The position numbers and the translations under genes are program-made. A stretch of DNA of 64,000 nt from JBBDYG01 sp040901765 (GTDB lineage: Bacteria > Planctomycetota > Planctomycetia > Pirellulales > Lacipirellulaceae): NCBI GenBank assembly GCA_040901765.1, contig JBBDYG010000106.1:1-64000 (forward strand). Direction: 5' to 3'. The notes under the pieces were generated by a model. That model saw nothing but the letters and a program-made list of their open reading frames with translations, made no database searches and was not told the origin of the DNA. Below are positions 1-7,134 of this stretch, in pieces. Within the stretch, counting starts at the first letter, position 1. Each line of letters opens with the position of its first letter.

Positions 1-66
1 AATCCCGTGGACATATGGTAAGCGGCTTGGAGAGAATTTCAACGGGCTGTTAACGGTGCCCCGCCC

Positions 67-228
67 ATGCCCTCCCTCCCCTCCCAACAAACCACCGCCT
101 TCATCGAGCAATTCACCCTTCCGCCGGCCGGCACGGGCGCGCTCGATGGATTGCGGTTTGGGGTGAAGGACTTGATTGACGTGGCGGGGTGGCGGACGGG
201 GTGTGGGAATCCGGATTGGTTGGCGACG
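67..228 (+). pseudogene. N-terminal fragment of an amidase-signature enzyme
   Basis: The first 54 or so residues read like the N-terminus of an amidase-family (GatA-like) hydrolase, with FGVKDLIDVAGWRTG and NPDWLATHP as in that family. Amidases are usually 400-500 residues and carry a Ser-Ser-Lys catalytic triad in a Gly/Ser-rich region; none of that is present. Homology stops at about position 228, where the reading frame runs into the reverse complement of a SNF2 C-terminal tail. I read this as a gene beheaded by rearrangement, not a short functional protein. An assembly join in a repeat is an alternative. Confidence 0.6.
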
Positions 229-230
229 CA

Positions 231-305
231 TCCTCACGCCGCCTCGCGTAGCGGCCCGGCTGGTGAATGCAGGTCGAACAGCGACAGAATCTCCTGTCGC
301 GAGAT
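231..305 (-). pseudogene. Diverged remnant of a SNF2 helicase C-terminus
   Basis: These 75 bases match the last codons of the intact SNF2 gene (1483-1555) with about ten differences, and read RQEILSLFDLHSPAGPLR on the minus strand. The differences show that it is not a recent exact duplication; it is more likely the tail of a second, lost SNF2 paralogue. It lies just downstream of the Fic gene stop and is fused to the amidase fragment. Confidence 0.55.
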
Positions 306-315
306 GGGGCATCCT

Positions 316-1323
316 TTACCGATTGCGCAACGTATAACGTCCGGTCTTCTTGCTCCCTACTTTTTCCACTACTCCGGCTTCGAGAAGAGGGCGGAGCAGA
401 TCCATCGCACCCTGTTTGGAGATATCGAGCGCGGCCCAGATTTCTGCCGGTGCCATGCTGCCGTGGTCGCGCAAAAGCTGCAACAACCGCTCTTGCTTGG
501 GACGTAGGACCAGTTTCTCCGGCGCGTCGAGTTGGAAAGCTTGAATGCGCAGCCACACCCGCTCGAGCGTCTGCCGAAGGCCTTCCGCGCAATACGCCAG
601 CCAACTGGTGAGGTCTTCGCCCTTCTTTCGTACTGCTTGCAGTGCAGCATAGTAGCGCGGTCGGTCTTCCCAAAAGTACTCGTCGACCGAGAAGATATGG
701 TGAGTATCGAAACCGCGCCGATACAGTTCCCATAGTGCGAGCGCTCGCCCGGTACGGCCATTGCCGTCGGCGAACGGGTGGATGGCCTCGAAACGATAGT
801 GCAGAATGGCCGAGCTCAGCACCGGTGACAGTTCCCCGGCGGCCTTGTTCCACCACTGGAGCAGTTCGAACATCAGCCCCGAAACCTCGTTCGGCGCCGG
901 CGGCACAAAGCGTCCGACCCGCACCGAGATCGAACGGTAACGCCCGGCCTCGCCTTGATCCATGACCCCGTCGGCCAAAATGCGATGGAGCGCAAATACG
1001 TCTTCGTGCCGGAGCTTGGACTTGGCTGCGCGTTTTTCCACATAGCGCAGCCCGGCAAAATAATTAAGCACCTCGCGCTCGGATCGCGGGTCGGACGCCG
1101 CCAGCCTGTGACCCGCTTCCAATGAGCGGACTTGTTCCAAGGTAAGCGGATTCCCCTCGATGGCCGTCGAAGCGTGAACATTTCGCGTGCGGGTGTCTTT
1201 TTGCAGCGCGGGGATCCATGACACCTCGATCGCCGCCCCTTGGATCCTGTCGCGCAGAACGGCTATTTCCTCAACCATCGAGAGGAGGCGGGGGGTGATC
1301 GAGAACTGTGGTTCATAGGCCAT
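316..1323 (-). CDS. Fic/DOC family protein with N-terminal inhibitory motif and C-terminal winged helix
   Basis: This is a Fic-domain protein, a family that transfers AMP or other phosphate-containing groups to protein side chains. The core motif HPFADGNGRTGR (about residues 182-193) is complete, with the catalytic His and the phosphate-binding GNGR. Upstream, STAIEGN (about 52-58) fits the (S/T)xxxE(G/N) inhibitory helix, so this is a self-inhibited class II Fic. The last 70 residues resemble a winged helix-turn-helix (PAEIWAALDISKQGAMDLLR), a common architecture in stand-alone Fic proteins. I chose the ATG at 1323; a TTG at 1335 would add four residues. No partner antitoxin gene is adjacent, which fits built-in inhibition. 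The target is unknown. Confidence 0.88.
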   Translation of the reverse strand: MAYEPQFSITPRLLSMVEEIAVLRDRIQGAAIEVSWIPALQKDTRTRNVHASTAIEGNPLTLEQVRSLEAGHRLAASDPRSEREVLNYFAGLRYVEKRAAKSKLRHEDVFALHRILADGVMDQGEAGRYRSISVRVGRFVPPAPNEVSGLMFELLQWWNKAAGELSPVLSSAILHYRFEAIHPFADGNGRTGRALALWELYRRGFDTHHIFSVDEYFWEDRPRYYAALQAVRKKGEDLTSWLAYCAEGLRQTLERVWLRIQAFQLDAPEKLVLRPKQERLLQLLRDHGSMAPAEIWAALDISKQGAMDLLRPLLEAGVVEKVGSKKTGRYTLRNR

Positions 1324-1482
1324 GTTGTTAGTCAAGTATAAGTCAAGTTCTGAGGCAAGCGAAGGCGTAAGTTGGAAAAAAGAGCGGGTTGGGCACGGAA
1401 GTCGAGCGGCGCGGGCTTCAGCGGTGCCCGGCGTTCATAGCCAGTAGTTCGCGACGGCACCGCGGAGTTTGCCGGCGATTAT

Positions 1483-3246
1483 TCACGCCGCCGCGCGCAG
1501 CGGCCCCGCTGGCGAATGCAGGTCGAATAGCGACAGAATCTCCTGCCGCGATAGGTGGAGACTCGCCGGGCCGACGGTGTTGCCGAGCACGTCGTCGAAC
1601 AGTGCCCGTTTCTCGGCGAGAATCTCGTCGATCCGCTGCTCGATGGTTCCTTCGGCGAGGAATCGCGTGACCGTCACCGGCCCGGCTGCGCCGATGCGGT
1701 GGGCGCGGTTGATGGCTTGGTCCTCGACCGCTGGGTTCCACCAGCGGTCGAATAGGAACACATAGCTGGCGAACTGCAGATTCAGCCCGACGCTTCCCGC
1801 CCCGTAACTGAGGAGCAGCACCTGATTGGTGGGGTCGTCGCGGAACTGCCGCAGCACTTCGTCGCGGCGGTTGGCCGGAATGCGTCCATGAAATTGAAGG
1901 GGACCGAAGGGCGCGAGTTCCTCCGCTAGCCGCTCGATCGTTTGCACCCACTGGCTAAAGACAATCGCCTTGCGGCCACTGGCAGCGCACTCTTCGAGAT
2001 CCGCCGTAAGCCGTTCGAGCTTGCTGCTGGCACCCGTGACGGGATCGAAGTTGCAGATCTGCTTCAGCCGCAACACGAGTTCGAACACGTGCTGAATCGT
2101 AAGCTCTGTACGCAACTCACTGAGATGAACGACGCCATCGTTCTTCGCTCGTTCGTACGATTCCCATTGTTCAGGCGTGAGATCGAGATGCTCGTCGTAA
2201 ACTAGCTTGGGCGGTAAGTCCTTTAGCACCTTTTCCTTGGTGCGGCGCAGCACCAGGTCGCGCACGGCGCGGGCCATCACCCGCGGCTTCATGCCCGATT
2301 GCAACGTCCCGGGGGCAATGAACTCGAAGATGCCGACCAAGTCTTCCACGCTGTTTTCAATCGGAGTGCCAGTGAGCGCCCAACTTCGATGACGCGCGAC
2401 CGACCGAATCGCTTCGCTAGTGACGCCGGCGCGGTTCTTGATGCGCTGGGCCTCGTCGAGAATAACCAGGTCAAATTCAAGTTGTAGCTCGCGGATGATC
2501 GCCGCGTCGCGGACCATCGTCTCGTAGTTAGCGATCGTGACGGAGCTGTTCGACGTCCGCCATTGCCAGTTCCGGCGCTCTTGCTGGCCGGCGATGGCAG
2601 TGACGGACAGTTCCGGCGCCCAACTTGCTAGCTCGCGCTGCCAGTTGGTCACGAGCGGCTTGGGGCACACCAACAACACGCGGTGGACTTGCTCGGAGTG
2701 AACGAGCAGCCGCACCGCGGTGATCGCCTGCATCGTTTTTCCCAGGCCCATTTCGTCGGCGAGCACCGCATGATACCGGGGGTAAAGGAACGCCACGCCG
2801 TCGAGTTGGTACGGAAACGGGTCGAACGGGAATCGCAGTTCCTGCGCGGCGATTAGCGATTCGAGCGGAGGCTGTAAGAGTTGCCGCAGTCGGTCTTCGA
2901 GTTTTACGACGTCGCGCGGGGGGCGGATGCGGGTGGGGGGGGATTTGGGATTTGGGATTTGGGATTTGGGATTTGAAGAGCTGTTTGATCTGCAATCCGC
3001 AATCCCGGATACCCACTGGGTGCCGCAATCCGCAATCGAAAATGCCCAACTCGTAACCCGCACCCGTGCGACGGGCGCCGGCATCGTGGCGACGGGCGGT
3101 GGGAATCGCAGTGCCGGAATTTCGGCAAACGAGATGACGTCGGCCAATCGCGTTGATGGCTCTGCCACTTCGGGAGACATTCGTAGCTCAGCCGCCGCCA
3201 GCGAGACACCGGGCGCGGCCGAGAGTAGCTCAAGCGGCGCGTTCAT
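1483..3246 (-). CDS. SNF2-family DEAD/DEAH-type ATPase
   Basis: This is a SWI2/SNF2 ATPase of 587 residues. Visible motifs are I (DEMGLGKT, about 164-171), II (LDEAQRIKN), III (TGTPIEN), V (YGAGSVGLNLQ) and VI (INRAHRIG). Bacterial members translocate on duplex DNA and act in repair or transcription recycling; the exact role here is unknown. The ATG at 3246 follows GGGGAGCG and overlaps the upstream gene by 17 bases, so the two are probably translationally coupled. Residues about 67-104 are encoded by a dispersed repeat inserted in frame just before the helicase core. A diverged copy of this gene's last codons lies at 231-305. Confidence 0.9.
   Translation of the reverse strand: MNAPLELLSAAPGVSLAAAELRMSPEVAEPSTRLADVISFAEIPALRFPPPVATMPAPVARVRVTSWAFSIADCGTQWVSGIADCRSNSSSNPKSQIPNPKSPPTRIRPPRDVVKLEDRLRQLLQPPLESLIAAQELRFPFDPFPYQLDGVAFLYPRYHAVLADEMGLGKTMQAITAVRLLVHSEQVHRVLLVCPKPLVTNWQRELASWAPELSVTAIAGQQERRNWQWRTSNSSVTIANYETMVRDAAIIRELQLEFDLVILDEAQRIKNRAGVTSEAIRSVARHRSWALTGTPIENSVEDLVGIFEFIAPGTLQSGMKPRVMARAVRDLVLRRTKEKVLKDLPPKLVYDEHLDLTPEQWESYERAKNDGVVHLSELRTELTIQHVFELVLRLKQICNFDPVTGASSKLERLTADLEECAASGRKAIVFSQWVQTIERLAEELAPFGPLQFHGRIPANRRDEVLRQFRDDPTNQVLLLSYGAGSVGLNLQFASYVFLFDRWWNPAVEDQAINRAHRIGAAGPVTVTRFLAEGTIEQRIDEILAEKRALFDDVLGNTVGPASLHLSRQEILSLFDLHSPAGPLRAAA
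2937..3046. repeat. Dispersed repeat with five tandem 7-mers, in frame inside the SNF2 gene
   Basis: Five exact copies of GGATTTG occupy 2941-2975, followed by two near copies of a CTGCAATCCGCAATC-type segment (about 2990-3007 and 3022-3038). On the minus strand it encodes the low-complexity peptide containing NPKSQIPNPKS. It sits between a variable N-terminus and the helicase core and does not disturb the frame. Confidence 0.7.
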
Positions 3247-3826
3247 CGCTCCCCTGCCCTTCCCCGCCAACCTGCTGGGCTTCGAAGATCGCTTCGCGGA
3301 TTCGCTCGAATGGCTCGGCCAAGTCGATGGATCGGGCGAGCAGTTCCAACAGCCGTTCAATCTCTTCGTCCCCCTCAGTGGAGATCAGTCGAATCTCGTC
3401 GAGCAACTCGGGGAACAAAGTAAGCTGTGGGGCGCCACTGGCTATGCCAGTGCCCCGCACTTTACTAAATGCGCTGGCGGAGCCAGTGGCACCCGAACGT
3501 GCTTCATCGATCAGCACCACAGGCTGGCCGGTGTTATGCTGTAGCTCGAGGCATTCAGGCTGATTGACGAGCACGATCGACACAGGCGATTTGGCTTTTT
3601 CGATCAGCGCCGGTCCAACCTGTTCGCCGTAGAGCGAAGCCCGCAGCGTGGGGCCATAGAGAATTTGCTGAGCGCGGCTGGGGGTGACTGGCGCCGTGCA
3701 GTGAAACTCGATGGGCCGCCCCTGTTCGTTGAGCACCAAATATCCGCCACACGATCCGTGCGCAGGGTCATCGACCACCGTGAGATAGCCAAACAGTGGG
3801 GATTCGGGCGGAGTTTCGCGGTGCAT
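3230..3826 (-). CDS. Conserved hypothetical protein paired with the SNF2 gene
   Basis: This 198-residue protein has no fold I can name. It has a well-ordered N-terminal half (FGYLTVVDDPAHG, GGYLVLNEQGRP, ILYGPTLRASLYGEQ) and an acidic, probably helical C-terminus. Its last 17 bases overlap the start of the SNF2 gene, so the two are almost certainly one operon, and this protein may be an accessory factor of the ATPase. Residues about 111-134 (SGATGSASAFSKVRGTG onward) come from an inserted palindromic repeat. No signal peptide or membrane segment was seen. Confidence 0.7.
   Translation of the reverse strand: MHRETPPESPLFGYLTVVDDPAHGSCGGYLVLNEQGRPIEFHCTAPVTPSRAQQILYGPTLRASLYGEQVGPALIEKAKSPVSIVLVNQPECLELQHNTGQPVVLIDEARSGATGSASAFSKVRGTGIASGAPQLTLFPELLDEIRLISTEGDEEIERLLELLARSIDLAEPFERIREAIFEAQQVGGEGQGSDERAA
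3422..3490. repeat. Palindromic repeat inside the SNF2-partner gene
   Basis: Contains CACTGGC-TAT-GCCAGTG, a perfect 7-3-7 palindrome, and a second CTGGC-GGA-GCCAG. The repeat is in frame with the surrounding gene and adds about 24 residues. Confidence 0.65.
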
Positions 3827-4355
3827 GGGCCAATCGGGTGGAGAGACTCTATGAACAGGGTGCGGGAAGTTAAACGAGCCGGGCAGTTAGGGGACATCGG
3901 AAAGGGGACAGGATCCTGGGGTCGGGGAGAATGCATTTGCGGTTTCGCCGCCTGTTCTTTCCCTGACCCCCGAATCCTGCCCCCTGAATCCTCTCCCAAG
4001 ACTTTCGCCACTCCCAATTAACGCGTCCACTCATGCATCGGGACGGCTGGCGGGACCACTTGAGGCCGGCAAAATCATTACAGAATGCCCCCCTGCCCTG
4101 AGTCGCAGGCTTTGCTATCGCAAGGTCATTTCTTACCCAACTTTTCTGCCTGGATGCTGGCAGCTTTCCCAGCTTTTCATTAAGATGGAGAGAATTAATT
4201 GGTGGGCCGCTGAAGAGCCTGGCCGCGGACAAATCCGAGGCTGCGATGGCTGTACCAGCATGATCGGCGCGAATCGATGCGGCCCGCAGCTAGCACATCA
4301 TCCCCGCCGGCCTCGCGCACGGAGGCGGTCGTTTACTTACAGGAAGTCACCGTCC
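3827..4355. other. Intergenic region, one repeat, no gene seen
   Basis: This lies between the divergent SNF2-partner gene and the hypothetical gene at 4356. Apart from the inverted repeat at 3903-3997, I see nothing convincing. It must hold promoters for both flanking transcription units, but no clear consensus boxes were found. Confidence 0.5.
3903..3997. repeat. Inverted repeat, GGGGTCAGG / CCTGACCCC family
   Basis: The arms are built from GGGGACAGGATCCTGGGGTC and CCCTGACCCCCGAATCCTG, with a central CGGTTTCGCCGCC hairpin. Related copies are at 27414-27472 and 40353-40457. Confidence 0.7.
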
Positions 4356-4829
4356 ATGTCGCAGCATCGGTCATCGGTTGCCACGATCTTCTCGCAAGTT
4401 GACATTTCGACCGCTGCCAGCGGCCCGCAGGGATACATGACGCCGCAGGAGGAGCAAACGCAGCTCATGCGCGACGTGCTCACCTCCCAGGACCGGACCA
4501 ACGAACTGCTGGAGGAGCTGATCGGCACGGTTTCCTCTGTGCAACGGCAGCGCAATGCCGAGCTTCACAATTGGAAGAATAACAACCCGCAGTTAGCGCG
4601 TAGTTGCCGCGAAGCGGCCGAAGCGCTCAGCAAGGTGCAGGTGGAATATCTGGACCGACTCACGGAAGAGGTAAACGACTCGCGCGACGACCTCATCTAC
4701 GGCGACTTCTTGCTGAGCGAGTTCATCGACAAGTACGGCCCGCGGCTGGCGCACTTGAACGGTGTGATTCAAGTCCTCGCCCAACTCAGCAGTCCCCCGA
4801 ATACGGCCAATCAGCGACAGGAATCGTAG
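4356..4829 (+). CDS. Conserved hypothetical, predicted helical cytoplasmic protein
   Basis: This 157-residue protein has no family I recognise. It looks mostly alpha-helical, with heptad-like charge patterns (QTQLMRDVLTSQDRTNELLE, then AEALSKVQVEYLDRLTEEV), so a coiled coil or helical bundle is likely. There is no signal peptide. The ATG at 4356 is preceded by an AGGAAG-type ribosome site; an upstream in-frame ATG at 4185 would add a low-quality Arg-rich stretch and is unlikely. It stands alone between a repeat-bearing intergenic region and the ligase gene. Confidence 0.7.
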   Translation: MSQHRSSVATIFSQVDISTAASGPQGYMTPQEEQTQLMRDVLTSQDRTNELLEELIGTVSSVQRQRNAELHNWKNNNPQLARSCREAAEALSKVQVEYLDRLTEEVNDSRDDLIYGDFLLSEFIDKYGPRLAHLNGVIQVLAQLSSPPNTANQRQES

Positions 4830-4852
4830 ATCGCGCGTGCATGCTTGTAGAA

Positions 4853-4942
4853 TGGTGGCACGCCCCGATTCTTCGATGGGCATGACAAGTGCCGGGATCA
4901 AACATCGCCACGCCCTTCGCAGAGCCTCAGCACGTGCCACCC
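4853..4942. repeat. Inverted repeat, GGTGGCACGCCC family, degenerate copy
   Basis: Starts GGTGGCACGCCCCGA and ends CGCCCTTCGCAGAGCCTCAG plus CACGTGCCACCC, with a diverged centre. Better-preserved copies are at 18355-18439 and 55238-55326. Confidence 0.65.
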
Positions 4943-4996
4943 CTCGAATGAGGCCGGTTGTCGCTGCCACGCTCCCCCGGTATCGTCAAGGTGTCA

Positions 4997-5014
4997 GCCG
5001 ACCATGCGGTCGGC
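4997..5014. repeat. Short palindrome GCCGACC-ATGC-GGTCGGC
   Basis: A perfect 7-4-7 palindrome 33 bases upstream of the ligase start. It could be a REP-like repeat or an operator; the repeat-rich surroundings favour the first. Confidence 0.5.
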
Positions 5015-5046
5015 GCTAACGCGCACCATTTGCCGTACGTTTTGCG

Positions 5047-6162
5047 ATGCCCAACGACACGATTGACTCTGCCGCGCGCCAAGCGCGCGAGCGGCTCGAC
5101 GCCCACACGGTCGAGACGGTTGCCTGGCACTTTCACGATTCCACTGGTTGCCCGTTCTGGCTCGAGAAGAAGCGGGAGCTAAAGTTCGATCCGCTCACCG
5201 AAATCAAGTGCTACGAGGATCTCAAGAAGTTTCCTCCGTTTGAAGACGAGTGGCTTCGCGGCGGCCCAGTGCGGCGGTGGGTGCCCAAGGCGTTTGCCGA
5301 TAAGCCGATCTACGTCTTCGAAACCGGCGGCACGACGGGCATACCCAAGAGCCGAATTGCGGTCGATGACTTCCGCACCGATTATTCGCTATTCAGCGAA
5401 ACGCTGCCCGAAAAGCATTTTCCGTTCGGCTCGAATTGGCTGATGCTCGGACCCAGTGGTCCACGACGTTTGCGCTTGGCGGTTGAACATCTCGCCCAAC
5501 ACCGCGGCGGCATCTGCTTCTGCATCGACCTCGACCCGCGGTGGGTGGTCAAGCTCATCAAGAAGGGCTGGATGGACCATCTTGAGGCTTACAAACAGCA
5601 TTGCATCGACCAGGCGATCACAATTCTCGGCGCGGGCCACGACATAAAGTGCATGTTCGGCACTCCGAAGCTGATCGAAGCGCTCTGTCTGGAACTCGAG
5701 AAGCGCGGCACGAGCCTCGCGGAGACGGGCATCACCGGAATTTTTTCGGGCGGCACCGAGTTCACGCCTCAGTGGACGCGGTTCTGCATCGAGGAGTTCT
5801 TCGGCGGCCCGCCCGAGGTGAGCGGCATCTACATGACACCGACCTACGGCAACACGCTCATGGGTCTTGCCTGCTCGAAGCCCGTCACCAAAGCGGACGG
5901 ATATAAGATCAGCTATTATGCCCCCGAGCCACGGGCTGCGATCGAAGTTGTCGACTTCGACGATAACGATCGCATCGTCGGCTACGGCGAAACGGGCCGC
6001 GTGCGGTTGACCACGCTCACCAAAGAGTTTTTCGTCCCGGGCTTCTTAGAACGCGACGAAGGCGAGCGCGAACCGGCCTACGAAAAGTATCCCTGGGACG
6101 GCGTCAGCGGCGTGCGGCCGTTTCATCGGTTGGCCGAGGGGACGACTGTCGGCGTATACTGA
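5047..6162 (+). CDS. Short PaaK/LuxE-like acyl- or aryl-activating ligase (ANL superfamily)
   Basis: This is an adenylate-forming enzyme of 371 residues. The ATP-binding loop is ETGGTTGIPKSR (about 97-108), and later ANL features include FSGGTEF, YGNTLMGLA and GYGETGRVRLT. PaaK-type CoA ligases usually run to about 430 residues with a mobile C-terminal subdomain. This protein stops soon after the hinge, the size and shape expected of LuxE-like acyl-protein synthetases. It therefore probably makes an acyl-adenylate and passes the acyl group on. The aldehyde and alcohol dehydrogenase genes downstream suggest a carboxylate-to-alcohol (or reverse) route. The substrate cannot be read from sequence. 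Confidence 0.75.
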   Translation: MPNDTIDSAARQARERLDAHTVETVAWHFHDSTGCPFWLEKKRELKFDPLTEIKCYEDLKKFPPFEDEWLRGGPVRRWVPKAFADKPIYVFETGGTTGIPKSRIAVDDFRTDYSLFSETLPEKHFPFGSNWLMLGPSGPRRLRLAVEHLAQHRGGICFCIDLDPRWVVKLIKKGWMDHLEAYKQHCIDQAITILGAGHDIKCMFGTPKLIEALCLELEKRGTSLAETGITGIFSGGTEFTPQWTRFCIEEFFGGPPEVSGIYMTPTYGNTLMGLACSKPVTKADGYKISYYAPEPRAAIEVVDFDDNDRIVGYGETGRVRLTTLTKEFFVPGFLERDEGEREPAYEKYPWDGVSGVRPFHRLAEGTTVGVY

Positions 6163-6178
6163 TAATGTAGGATGTGCC

Positions 6179-6367
6179 GTGGCAGTAAAGGTTCGTGAAA
6201 TCCTGAAGGAGTTGAAAGACGACGGTTGGTTTCTTGTGCGGCAACGAGGCAGCCATCGACAATTCCAGCATGATGAAAAACCCGGCACGGTGACTGTTGC
6301 CGGCAAGCCCGGTGACGATATCCACCCTAAAACCGCCGCGTCCATCCGCAGGCAAGCGGGACTTTGA
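6179..6367 (+). CDS. hicA: HicA-type mRNA interferase toxin
   Basis: This 62-residue protein has the HicA fold signature: a helix-rich N-terminus (VREILKELKDDGW), the catalytic His in RGSHRQF (His26) and the strand TVTVAGKPGDDIHPKT. HicA toxins are double-stranded-RNA-binding-domain-like ribonucleases that cleave mRNA and are neutralised by HicB. The start is GTG at 6179, 16 bases after the ligase stop. The antitoxin gene follows within 15 bases. AT content is higher than in the flanking enzymes, which suggests acquisition. Confidence 0.88.
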   Translation: MAVKVREILKELKDDGWFLVRQRGSHRQFQHDEKPGTVTVAGKPGDDIHPKTAASIRRQAGL

Positions 6368-6381
6368 TAAGGGAATACCCC

Positions 6382-6654
6382 ATGCGTTATGTCGTCATGA
6401 TTCGTCGAACTACGACGGGATACAGCGTTGACGTACCGGATCTTCCGGGTTGCATTGCGACTGGAACAACCGTCGAACATGCGAGACAAATGATTGCCGA
6501 AGCAATCGAGATGCATCTGGAGTTGATGCAACAATCGGGAGAAATTCCTCCAATTCCTTCTAGCAGTGTTGAGTTTCAGGTAGAAGACGACTCTGCTGAG
6601 GAATTATGTACATGGGTTGAAGTGGAGATTCCTCAGACGGTATCAAGCCGTTGA
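6382..6654 (+). CDS. hicB: HicB-family antitoxin
   Basis: This 90-residue protein carries the HicB RNase-H-like core: RYVVMIRRTTTGYSVDVPDL, PGCIATGTTVEHA, then MIAEAIEMHLE. It has no evident DNA-binding C-terminus, so autoregulation may be weak or HicA-dependent. The ATG at 6382 follows AAGGGAATA; a TTG at 6364 overlapping hicA is a less likely start. It forms a toxin-first operon with hicA. Confidence 0.87.
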   Translation: MRYVVMIRRTTTGYSVDVPDLPGCIATGTTVEHARQMIAEAIEMHLELMQQSGEIPPIPSSSVEFQVEDDSAEELCTWVEVEIPQTVSSR

Positions 6655-6667
6655 AGATTGAGAGGCC

Positions 6668-6943
6668 ATGTCCCTAGACGATCCGATTATTGAAGAGATT
6701 TACGAATTTCGCGCTGAGCATGCCGCCATGTTTAACCATGATGTTCGGGCGATCGTACGCGATTTCATTCGTCAGCAGGAAGAAGCAAAGGCGCAAGGCA
6801 AGAAGTTTGTCAAAACGCCTGCCAAGTTGTGCAAGCCTGGGCTGCGATACACGTCGATTGAAGAAGAAGTGCCGATCATCGTTCCACCGATCGATGCGCT
6901 CCCATTGGCGCCTGTTACCTCATCTTCGGCGCAGCCGCGATGA
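6668..6943 (+). CDS. Small conserved hypothetical downstream of hicAB
   Basis: A 91-residue protein of unknown function. It begins with an acidic helix (DDPIIEEIYEFRAEHAAMFNH), then a basic helix (RQQEEAKAQGKKFVK) and ends in a Pro-rich tail. It starts 13 bases after hicB and overlaps the next small gene by four bases (ATGA), so hicA-hicB and these two genes look like one transcription unit. The size and layout resemble small proteins that often accompany toxin-antitoxin loci, but I cannot assign a family. Confidence 0.6.
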   Translation: MSLDDPIIEEIYEFRAEHAAMFNHDVRAIVRDFIRQQEEAKAQGKKFVKTPAKLCKPGLRYTSIEEEVPIIVPPIDALPLAPVTSSSAQPR

Positions 6944-7101
6944 ATGCAAATCGCAAACCCGAATTGATCTTCGCGGGCGAGTTCGACGAATTCGAAGAAG
7001 CCATCTGTCGTTTGGCGGATGAAGGGTTCTTCGAGTCGATGCGGCCAGTGACACAGGACGCGGACGCAGTGATCGCGCGGCAGGGAATGTCACATGCGTA
7101 A
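6940..7101 (+). CDS. Very small hypothetical (53 aa) coupled by ATGA
   Basis: Translates as a 53-residue acidic peptide starting MNANRKPELIFAGEFDEFEE. Its ATG overlaps the upstream stop (ATGA), a classic sign of translational coupling. The stop is TAA at 7099-7101. The peptide has no membrane segment and no motif I recognise. The coupling argues that it is translated. Confidence 0.5.
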   Translation: MNANRKPELIFAGEFDEFEEAICRLADEGFFESMRPVTQDADAVIARQGMSHA

Positions 7102-7134
7102 CGCCCAGATATCGAAGCCTGCACAGGACACACC

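Noticed and set aside
113..856. Long open frame opposite the Fic gene (minus strand, 247 codons)
   Set aside because: Arg/Pro/Ser-rich translation typical of a shadow frame in high-GC DNA; it overlaps the Fic gene, which has clear motifs.
2937..2980. Five tandem GGATTTG units as a possible CRISPR array
   Set aside because: The units are 7 bases with no spacers, and no cas gene is present. It is a simple tandem repeat within a dispersed element.
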